NCBI GenBank assembly: GCA_907165135.1
Contig: OU015566.1
Location: 4,590,501-4,654,500 of the forward strand
DNA from: Oikopleura dioica
Lineage: Eukaryota > Chordata > Appendicularia > Copelata > Oikopleuridae
Direction of reading: 5' to 3'
Length of the DNA: 64,000 nt
The translations under genes were made by a program, and so were the position numbers. Positions 54,955 to 62,302 of this stretch are shown in pieces. Each line of letters starts with the position of its first letter. Positions within the stretch are counted from its first letter, which is position 1. The notes under the pieces are model-generated. The model worked only from the letters and a program-made list of their open reading frames with translations. It had not been told where the DNA came from and ran no database searches.

Positions 54955-55118
54955 GGTTAAAACGGAAGAATGGCAGCAGTCTGAGATCAAAGAAACAGTG
55001 TAAAAGGCACGGTGCGTTGGCGAAGCAAGAAGAAAAAAAACGGAAGAATGGCAGGAGTCTGAGATCAAAGAAACAGTGTAAATGGCACGGAGCGTTGGCG
55101 AAGCGTGAAGAAAAAAAA
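54955..55118. repeat. tandem duplication of about 74 bp
   Basis: Two copies of a unit beginning ACGGAAGAATGGCAG and ending GCACGG(T/A)GCGTTGGCGAAGC..AAGAAAAAAAA, at 54960-55033 and 55035-55110, with few mismatches. It lies between the acidic gene and the Arg-rich membrane protein, so it may be untranslated or regulatory. Confidence 0.75.
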
Positions 55119-55217
55119 ACGGCGGATGATTTTTGGCGGAAGTGTTGTATTTACATCGGATTGTCTTGAGGAAGCGGAGGTCTGAACATGTGTAAAATGT
55201 AGTAATCCGATTATTAC

Positions 55218-55817
55218 CTATTCGGATTTGAAACGTTGTGGGCTCTTGCGGGCGCGGAGAGATCGTCTCGGAAGTGCCTGAAAAAGGATTATTAGGATTA
55301 TAAAGTTTGAGCAATTACCTGTTGTCTAGCCGGGGCGCGTTGTCTAGCCGGGACGCGTTGAGGAGTCGGGGCGCGTTGAGGAGCCGGTTCTCGTGCGAGT
55401 CGCGGGATTCTTCGTCGTGGCTGTCGAATTGGCTAAATAATAAAGAAGATAAAGACTAAGGATCATTCTTAACCTCTGGTAGCGGATGACGTGGCCACCA
55501 TCGTGGAAGCTGAATATTCAGGTTGTTGTTCATGAAGTCTGCGAAGCCTCTCGGGTTGACTTGAAAGTTATTAATAAATATTTGAAAAAACTCAATTACG
55601 TAGGACAATCTTCAGGCAATACAGCAGCCAAGCCACCAGGAGGACCAGAAGAGTAATGCGCCAATCATAAACCTCAATTTGGCCAGAAAAGAGGTCTGAA
55701 AGAGACTTTAAAGAAAAAACATGGAGGATGTGGGTTACTTATGATTGACGAAAGCCCAGGTCTTGGGGTGGTTGGCGGGCGTGTTGGATCGTTGGGGCCA
55801 GTTGGAAAGGCAACCAT
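55218..55817 (-). CDS. small single-pass membrane protein with Arg/Pro repeat tail
   Basis: Met at 55817 starts a short Pro/Thr-rich N-terminus (PTGPNDPTRPPTTPRPG). The next exon has a transmembrane helix (ITLLVLLVAWLLYCLKIVL). Later exons encode a Trp/Pro segment (LPRWWPRHPLPE) and Arg-rich tandem repeats of the type PAPQRAPTPQRVPARQR, ending at 55218. Four introns join in phase with GT..AG ends. The architecture (Pro/Thr ectodomain, one helix, basic cytoplasmic tail) recurs in the two genes at 56539 and 57230. Function unknown; a virion membrane, adhesion or host-interaction role is possible but not shown. Confidence 0.5.
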
Positions 55818-55987
55818 CTCTAAACTGAAAATGGTAAGTAAAAATATTTTTTTTTTTTGGACAGTCATAAATGGCTCAAATTGATCAATTGATCAAGATG
55901 GGCCGCTTACCACCGTCCGGCACTTTTTTTTATACGAAAACAAGAAAAAAGATCAGGCCTAAAATTTACAGAACTAAAACGGGCAAT

Positions 55988-56248
55988 TTATAAAAGAGGA
56001 GCTGGCGGGTGAAGGAATCGATGGTGAACGCGGAGAAAATCACGGCGCAGCAGTCGAAGAATGTGAGTGATGATGGATGTTAGGACGAAAATCGTCATCA
56101 TGAGGGCGGTGATCGTGGCAAGGAACCAAATGTCCGGTTTAAGTAAAACCTTCCTCTCGTCGAGGAGGATTTCTACCAAAACTTTTTGGAAATTCGGATC
56201 CGAGTCAAAATCCGATGGCAACGCATCGTCGCGTATGCAACTCGCCAT
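55988..56248 (-). CDS. small single-pass membrane protein
   Basis: 86 residues from MASCIRDDALPSD: an acidic N-terminus, one hydrophobic helix (WFLATITALMMTIFVLTSIIT) and a basic His-rich tail (ILRLLRRDFLRVHHRF). It is a single exon. The conserved promoter-like block at 56360-56440 lies about 120-190 bp upstream. Family unknown. Confidence 0.5.
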   Translation of the reverse strand: MASCIRDDALPSDFDSDPNFQKVLVEILLDERKVLLKPDIWFLATITALMMTIFVLTSIITHILRLLRRDFLRVHHRFLHPPAPLL

Positions 56249-56359
56249 TCTAAATATGTAAAATGATTAATTCTTTCCCTTTGACTTTCTTCTAATTTCG
56301 TTAACGTTCGTCAGTAGTACAAAAAACAATCGTCATTCTTATACAGTCTACATTCTTAT

Positions 56360-56440
56360 ACAGTCGACATTCAATTTACCCCGCCAAGTTCACCGCTTAT
56401 AGAGCTATGCAATATAAATGGTCAAAATGACGGGGGAAAC
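56360..56440 (-). promoter_or_regulatory. duplicated promoter-like block, copy 1
   Basis: The block with CAGTCGACATTC, TTTACCCCGCCAAG and CACCGCTTATAGAGCT is repeated almost unchanged at 57072-57152. On the minus strand it contains CTATAAGCGG, a TATA-like word, and ends 110-150 bp before the start of the gene at 56248. Promoter role is inferred from conservation and position. Confidence 0.45.
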
Positions 56441-56538
56441 AAACTTCCTAAAGGCGGGCTTCTTCTCGGTTGGTAGGAGTGGCGGTCGGCTGCTGCTCAG
56501 CGGCTAAAATAACACTAAGTTGCCATATAAATTGAACT

Positions 56539-56930
56539 TTATTCACCTTTGAAAGCCTTTCTGATTCGTCGCCAACAGTTCTTCAGTTTGAGTTTGATGC
56601 TTTCAGCTCGCAGCTTGCCGAGAAAAGCCAACACATAAAGGGCTAAGACAGTGCCGGCGAAGGATGAGCCAAGGTTGACGCCAACGTCTGAAGCTCTTTA
56701 AACTTTCTATCAGTAAAACGCTGATCACCTTGAACCCATGTAATGCCTGGTTCACCTTGAACCCATGGATTGCCTGGTTCACCGGGCTTGTACTTGTCCA
56801 TCACGAAACCCGCGTTTGGATGTGGGTCATGGGCGGGCGCTGCAGTGGCTGAGGCCGTCTCGGTTGTCGTTGTTGGCGGCGTGATGGTCGGATCGCTGCC
56901 TGGAAGTCGGAAATAGCCAAATTTCAACAT
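56539..56930 (-). CDS. small membrane protein, tandem paralogue A
   Basis: Met at 56930 starts MLKFGYFRLPGSDP. A Pro/Thr/Ala-rich ectodomain follows, containing a duplicated WVQGEPG-type motif. An intron (donor GTGATCAG, acceptor CTTCAG) leads to a hydrophobic helix (SSFAGTVLALYVLAFLG) and a basic tail (KLKLKNCWRRIRKAFKG) ending at 56539. The gene at 57230-57572 has the same start, exon structure and tail, so the two arose by tandem duplication with a 712-bp offset. Function unknown. Confidence 0.55.
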
Positions 56931-57071
56931 TCTAATTAGTAAAATAAAGAAGTAAATTTGATAAGAGCTGAAAGATTGAGTTAACAATCATTCAGATATA
57001 ATTTTTCCGTGTGACTTTCTTCTTATTCCGTTTACATTCGTCAGTAATACAAAAACTTTCGTCAGTCAAAT

Positions 57072-57152
57072 ACAGTCGACATTCAATTTACCCCGCCAAG
57101 TTCACCGCTTATAGAGCTTTGCTCTTTAAATGGTCAAAATGACGGGGACAAC
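57072..57152 (-). promoter_or_regulatory. duplicated promoter-like block, copy 2
   Basis: Second copy of the block described at 56360-56440, located 140-220 bp before the start of paralogue A at 56930. The sequence is nearly identical over about 60 bp. Confidence 0.45.
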
Positions 57153-57229
57153 AAACTTCCTAAAGGCGAGCTTCCTCTCGGTTCTGCTCAGCGACTTAAA
57201 TTCAACTTAGTTTCAATACAAATTGGATA

Positions 57230-57572
57230 TTATTTACATTTGAAAATCCTCTTGAATTGTCTCCAGATGATCTTCATTTTGAGTTTGATGCTTCCCGCTC
57301 GTTCGTAGATAAAAGCCAATGCATGAAGGGCTAAGATTGCGAGGTAGAAGGATGGTGGAAGGAGTATACTGTCTAAAACTTTTTTTTTAATTGATGTCAG
57401 TCAAACAGTGATCACCGTTTCGCCCTGGATTATATCCGGGCATATAAACGATCATCTCGACTCCCGCGTTTGGATGTAATTCATCGGCGTGCGCTGCATC
57501 TGAGCCCGTCTCGATTGTCGTTGTTGTCGGCGGATCGCGGCCTGGAAGTCGGAAAGAGCCAAATTTCAACAT
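57230..57572 (-). CDS. small membrane protein, tandem paralogue B
   Basis: Met at 57572 starts MLKFGSFRLPGRDPP, and a shorter Thr-rich ectodomain follows. The first exon ends near 57420 with a GTGATCAC donor and the second starts near 57373. The second carries a hydrophobic helix (PPSFYLAILALHALAFIY) and a basic tail (SIKLKMKIIWRQFKRIF) ending at 57230. The repetitive WVQGEPG part of paralogue A is missing. Homology to paralogue A is clear at both ends; the middle has diverged. Confidence 0.55.
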
Positions 57573-57967
57573 TCTAATAAAAATAATAAGTTAGAGAAGT
57601 AAATTTGATTAGAGCTGAAAAATTGGGTGAACAATCGTTCATCTCTAACCAAACTTGATTTTTTTTAATAGGCAGAATTACAGAAAAAAATCATAATCAA
57701 TTACAGTTCCTTATTATACGAAGCAGTTGTTGTTGCTACTGTAGTTGTCGGGTTTTTTCTCTCATTTGGTCCAATACGAAATCTCTCATTCCGGGGAAGA
57801 AAGAGGAGAAGAAAAATTTTTGATATTTTCATTTTTTTGTTATGACACTTCTGGCAATGAACCCATGAGCGAGCTAGGATAGGGCGCCCTCCGGCGCGCT
57901 CGCGAACGAAAACGGAAAAAAGCGCGAAGATAAAAATAGAAACTGCGAGTCATCAAGAAACAGAGTG
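57573..57967. other. intergenic stretch between divergent Polinton genes
   Basis: AT-rich with a GCG-rich patch at 57885-57925 and no supported gene. It probably contains the promoters of the plus-strand gene at 57968 and the minus-strand gene at 57572. Confidence 0.4.
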
Positions 57968-58320
57968 ATGGAGTCAGCTTTTCGAGACCTGATTGAGACT
58001 GCAAACTACTACAACGATCGAGATGACGAAATCGCTGATAAGGACAAACGAATAAGAATCAAAACCCTGATCGACTTGGTTATCCACGAAGAAGACGCCT
58101 TCAAGTTATCGGAGATGATGGGTAAATTATCATGCATCATAGATATAAAATTTCTTTAGAAGCTGAACCAAAAACCAATCCTGCCATTGAAGAAATCTTA
58201 CAAGTCATCGGAAGCTGCCTTGAGAACAAGTTTAACCTAGGTTTGACAGATTATCTGCGCATAAATTATCCTTTTTTTCAAGATGAATACGAAATCATAG
58301 ATGAGATCTACGAAAATTGA
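57968..58320 (+). CDS. small helical acidic protein, unknown
   Basis: Two plus-strand exons (57968 to about 58121, and from about 58159 to 58320). They are joined by a 37-nt intron in phase, where a split Glu codon is restored. The product (about 100 residues, MESAFRDLIETANYY..) is helical and acidic, ending DEYEIIDEIYEN, with no cysteines in exon 1 and one in exon 2. It is on the opposite strand from most element genes. Family unknown. Confidence 0.55.
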
Positions 58321-58350
58321 TACTGTTTTTTCAAGTTTATTCAATAAAAT

Positions 58351-58552
58351 TCAGACATAGAGTTCTTGTTCGGTTCTTCTTTTGGTCGATTTTGAGCATG
58401 ACAGAATAAATGTAAGCAGAGAAATATATACAAAGTATCCAACAAGGTAGGCGCAGAAAGTCTTGTGGCTCGCAGACCAGGTAGTTACACTAAAAAATAT
58501 ATTAGTTAATGCAAAGAAAACTAAACAAATACTCTGTGATGTTTGCGGACAT
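58351..58552 (-). CDS. tiny membrane protein, unknown
   Basis: Met at 58552 starts MSANIT, and a GTATTT donor with AG acceptor (about 58498) joins in phase to a second exon. The product is about 50 residues with one helix (CAYLVGYFVYIFLLTFIL) followed by Cys-Ser-Lys and a short basic tail ending QELYV. An N-glycosylation sequon lies before the helix. It is the smallest member of the membrane-protein set. Confidence 0.45.
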
Positions 58553-58605
58553 CTTTTTTGAAAACATAAAGAATTTACCTCGCTTATATACAGATCGAAA
58601 TTGCC

Positions 58606-59549
58606 TTAGGCCTGGTTACAGAATTCCAGAAATTCGTCGAAGCAGCTGACATTTCCAAGCTCTTGCTCAATAGACCTTTCTTCTTTTATTTTTTCCTCCT
58701 TTTCGAGGGTGGAAAGAAACTGAGTGACATCTGCGTCGCTCAGATAATCTAATCCGCTGTCGCTGAATTTGTCTAGTGTTTTCTGCATCAGCTCGTCGAC
58801 TTGCTCTGTCATCGATTTTTTAGCCGGGAGAATGTCGGTGGATTCAGAATTCTTTCTTTTTCGAGACTAAAATATCTTTAGTTTCATTTGAACTCAGAGA
58901 TAATCTTACTTTAGTTGAAGGTTCGCCATTGATGATTGGCACAGCGTTGATGAGTGATGCTAGAATATGTTTTTAAAGAACATAATGAATCGCTTGTTCT
59001 TACATTTTGGTTGCTTTGGTTGCAGATTTTCAACCGAGTCGATAGTTGAATTCGCTAGGATATTTTTAGAAATGAATGTCTGGGAACGACCTACCATCGA
59101 AATCTAATCGATTGCGAATTTGCACCGTCGACTCATCGCGTTTGATTTCTGGGTTTATCGGGGTCAGAGTTAAATTGGGAAGAGTTTCCCATGATTTCAT
59201 CGGTGTAGATGTGGGCAGCATAAACCCTCTGATGTCCATCTGACGTAGCGAGTCATCATCATCGGATGAGATAATGATTGGAGAATCTGGCGAGTATGAA
59301 ATCAACCTTTCGAGGGGTCGAATCGCGTCGGGCTCTTTTTCCAGAGCTTGAATAAACTCCTCTGAAAAAAAATTTTAAGCCATTATTCTTAAGGCTAGAT
59401 GTACTTGTATATTCGAGAAACTGTTTGAGGTTCTCGGGGGCGACTTGCTCTCCAAGATTTTTGAATTTGCGGCTGTGGCGAGCCATTTCGCGGTGATGGA
59501 AAAAAATCTTTTGTTTAGCGATCGAAAGCTCTGTTTTTGCAAGTTCCAT
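58606..59549 (-). CDS. nuclear-type acidic protein with SUMO-interaction-like motif
   Basis: Met at 59549 starts MELAKTELSIAK. Five exons can be joined with short introns; the phase was checked at the first junction (about 59404/59360). A helical N-terminus with FFHHREMARHSRKFK is followed by YSPDSPIIISSDDDDSL, a SIM-like core beside an acidic run. Then comes a Ser/Thr/Pro-rich central part, a bipartite basic SRKRKNSESTDILPAKKS, and an acidic C-terminus (SDADVTQFLSTLEKE) ending at 58606. The composition suggests a nuclear regulator. No family is recognised. Confidence 0.55.
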
Positions 59550-60000
59550 TCTCTATTTTGTAAATAATTTTGAGTGATGTGTTGAGCCTGCTGACCTTTA
59601 TATGGGCTTTGCAGTTTATGCGCGAGTAACTTGAGAAACATCGCTCTGCAAATATTTCCGGTTCTAGTTGGATTAGATTGTATATTCCATCCGGGCATTT
59701 TTCTCACGGCTCGCTTTCAACTCAAGAATTATCCCTGAAAATTGTAGACCAAAGACACCGCGGGTAATCTTTTACTTCCTACAATGCCTTCGGTCTCCTA
59801 CTGTGACAAATGCGACGCCCTCTTACGGAAGTAGATGCTCATTTATCCTGCAACTGCAACCCAAATAACAAGATTACAAAATGCTTCAATAGCTCTTACT
59901 GCTCTTTACAGGACACTCTTCCTGTCACTTCATCTTTAAGCTTGTTACTTATATAATGACCAATAAATGACATTTTTGAAAGTTTTTTATTACAGTGAGA
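59550..60000. other. spacer between capsid and accessory gene
   Basis: No supported gene. An AATAAA-like motif at 59963 on the plus strand and AT-rich DNA near 59940-59990 are seen; the capsid gene ends at 60001. Confidence 0.4.
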
Positions 60001-61290
60001 TTACAGAACTTCCTTTTCGACAGTGCCATGCTCATCGATCGTTATTTTAACTGAATGGCACGACCACATGACCAAAGTTTGAGCTTCCGTAGTTGGTTCT
60101 TTGAAATCAAGGACGAGATTCATCCAACCTTGAGTTTCTTCTGTTCCAGAAAACTCGTGAGCAAATATGGACGATTTCTTGAATTGCTCAAGGGATAAGG
60201 TGTTTGGTGAAGTCGACGAGACAAGCTTGTCCATGACATCCATCAGTCGAAAATATGGCCAAATCGGAAGTTGGTTAGTTATTCGCTAAAATAGAATTTT
60301 TAATAAAATTCAAAAAATTCTTTCTACCATTGGATATCCAAGGCAAGACTGTCCATTTAATGTGAGATTGATGTTTTGCAAGTCTTGATGGAATCCAAAT
60401 GCTGTCGTTTCCTTATCAATAGCACCCTGGAAGGATTTCGTATTAGTAAGCCCGAAAAAAAGAACCGCGGGTGTATTCCCTCCTTTGATATTGTGGAGAG
60501 TCAGATTCCCAGTTTTCTCAGGAATGTCTCTAGTTGAAACGGTGATTTCTTGATATTTGTACGAGATAGGCTTTGATTTTATTCGTGTAAAATAGTTTCG
60601 GATCGACGGGCTCGATACATATTCACAAACAGCATAGCAATCCTTTATCTCAAGAGGCTTGCCCTTATGGGTGGCTTGTTCAGGGGTCGAACCGATGTAA
60701 ACGGTAGAAAACTCTGATCGTAGACGGTTGAATTTAAGTTTCATTGTTGTGTTTAGTGGCAGAGGTTTATTATCCAAGCAAAATCCATTACTCGGAAAGA
60801 AAACAAGCTCATATACGTAGTGATCTCCGTCGCGAAAGCATTGCGGTCGACGAATCTGTTTGAGAACCTCTTTATCAGGTTGCGTCAAGTAGTCATAGAC
60901 TTCATGATCATAATAACCCTCAATCTGATAAGCTGATGAGACGTAGTCGCGGTTAAAGTTTCCGAATTTTGTCATGTAATCAGCAAGAAAATATTCGCAG
61001 CTAAATAAGAATTAATTTCGTCAGTCTCTTTCACGACAGCCTTACGTTGTTTTTGAGCTCGAAATGAGTTGGGAATTAATTTCAACTTCCATGACTCCAA
61101 ATTGCTTAGCGGCAAATCCATTACTTGGTATGTAATCTTCATGTAAAGATACAGACATATGAATCGCAATTTTATTTTTTAGGAGAAACAAATTCGGGTC
61201 ACTTTCAAATTCAAAAGTAAGAATTTCCGAAGACTGAAGATCTTTCGGAAAATGTTTCTTTAAAATGCGTTGGTCGTAAGCTTCATCCAT
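60001..61290 (-). CDS. major capsid protein of the Polinton (double jelly-roll type, candidate)
   Basis: Three exons, 61290-61046, 61000-60328 and 60285-60001, sum to 1203 nt, exactly 400 residues plus stop, with GT..AG introns of 45 and 42 nt. The start Met lies 5 nt after a TTTAG that could serve as a splice acceptor. Sequence is rich in beta-strand patterns. The positions of FGNFNRDYVSSAY and of the late FFGLTNTKSF, NINLTLNGQ and YPM motifs resemble capsid proteins of Polintons and adintoviruses. Identification rests on gene order (between protease and polymerase), size and these patterns, so I call it a candidate. It would assemble the icosahedral shell. Confidence 0.7.
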
Positions 61291-61324
61291 TTTTCTAAAT
61301 AGAGAAATAAACTTAAAAACGTAT

Positions 61325-61744
61325 TCACCAAATTTTGTTGAGCTCAGAAAAAAGAATTTCGTCATTAACAGAAAGTTTGCGAGAAAATTTAGAAAGTGTT
61401 GCAGAAAAAGAATGAGATTGACGGTACAGAATAAAGAAGCATGAGTACAGCCCGCAGAGAAAAGATTTGGTTGGCTGTATTTTACGAATTTTTCGAATGG
61501 GCTTGGATGAGAGATATGATTTGATACTGTCAGGATAATTTCTGAGGTTGAGACTGTCGTAAACTTCGATCAAATTTTCGTCTTCTCGGATAGCGAGCCA
61601 GTGTGTTCCTTTTTGAGTTGACTTATCTGTGTTTAAAACAAAAAATGAAGGAAAGGAAGAGCACTTAGGGATCTCGTCACTTGGAAAAGATCCGATAAAA
61701 GTTTCGACACGTTGAAGACGTTTCACAATGAGATACTCACTCAT
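61325..61744 (-). CDS. adenain-like cysteine protease
   Basis: Met at 61744 gives a 139-residue protein. The His of GTHWLA (about residue 48), the Asp of VYDSL (63), the Gln before PTKSFLCG (90) and the Cys of LCG (97) form the order of the adenovirus protease/Ulp1 family: His, Asp/Glu, Gln, Cys. In Polintons this enzyme matures capsid proteins. The start overlaps the stop of the basic protein as ATGA (61741-61744). The stop TGG-TGA overlaps a GTGAAT splice-donor-like word, and the next ORF (capsid) starts 35 nt downstream. Confidence 0.85.
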   Translation of the reverse strand: MSEYLIVKRLQRVETFIGSFPSDEIPKCSSFPSFFVLNTDKSTQKGTHWLAIREDENLIEVYDSLNLRNYPDSIKSYLSSKPIRKIRKIQPTKSFLCGLYSCFFILYRQSHSFSATLSKFSRKLSVNDEILFSELNKIW

Positions 61745-61941
61745 CGTCTTCTCCTTTTGGATCGCTTCCTTGATTTTTTCGAACCGCCTATTTTTCGTGG
61801 GTTCCTTTTTTTCTTTGTTGATTTCTTGATTCCGGTTGACATTTTTGGAGACCATTTTCGCTTTTTTTTTCCCTCACCACTTTGTTGAGAAGGACACCAG
61901 ATTTTGCTTCTCGATTGAAGCGCTTTATTGATCTTCGCCAT
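61741..61941 (-). CDS. small highly basic protein, probable DNA-condensing core protein
   Basis: 66 residues, about 45 percent Lys/Arg (KKSTKKKRNPRKIGGSKKS), ending RSKRRRR. Polintons and adenoviruses carry such protamine-like core proteins that neutralise packaged DNA. It starts inside the last codons of the preceding ORF (17-nt overlap) and ends in a 4-nt ATGA overlap with the protease. It is too small for a firm family call; the interpretation comes from composition and neighbours. Confidence 0.55.
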   Translation of the reverse strand: MAKINKALQSRSKIWCPSQQSGEGKKKRKWSPKMSTGIKKSTKKKRNPRKIGGSKKSRKRSKRRRR

Positions 61942-62302
61942 TCGATTCTCTGATAAGAATTTGGAGAAAAATATCAGAAAATTTAATTTGTCCTTTCTTC
62001 ACTTTGACTTCGAAGTAAGTGGCACCGAGTTCATTTGTTCGCAGAGGAAAGAAGAGTACTTTATAGCCTGAGGACATTCTGAATCCTTTATTGCCAGTGA
62101 GTGTCATCAACAAAGTGTACGGGTTCGGACCAGGCATTGCTTTGACTCCGTTGTAGACAAGTTCTATGAGCGAATAATTGAGTTGCTCTGTTTCAACGGT
62201 TGCACATAAGGAAGTGACCGCTATTTCATAGTTCTTGTTTTCATCTAACACGATATCCGGAAGTTTTATCTTCGGTTCAATTGCGTAAAGACTCAAAATC
62301 AT
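61925..62302 (-). CDS. candidate minor capsid (penton-like) protein
   Basis: 125 residues starting MILSLYAIEPKIKLP; VLDENKNYEIAVTSL is reminiscent of a conserved Polinton/adintovirus structural-protein start with YEIAL-type words. The rest has beta-rich segments (YKVLFFPLRTNELG, TYFEVKVKKG). Its position between integrase and protease, next to the other virion genes, supports a structural role. The fold is not proven. It overlaps the integrase stop by 26 nt and the basic protein start by 17 nt. Confidence 0.45.
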   Translation of the reverse strand: MILSLYAIEPKIKLPDIVLDENKNYEIAVTSLCATVETEQLNYSLIELVYNGVKAMPGPNPYTLLMTLTGNKGFRMSSGYKVLFFPLRTNELGATYFEVKVKKGQIKFSDIFLQILIRESNGEDQ

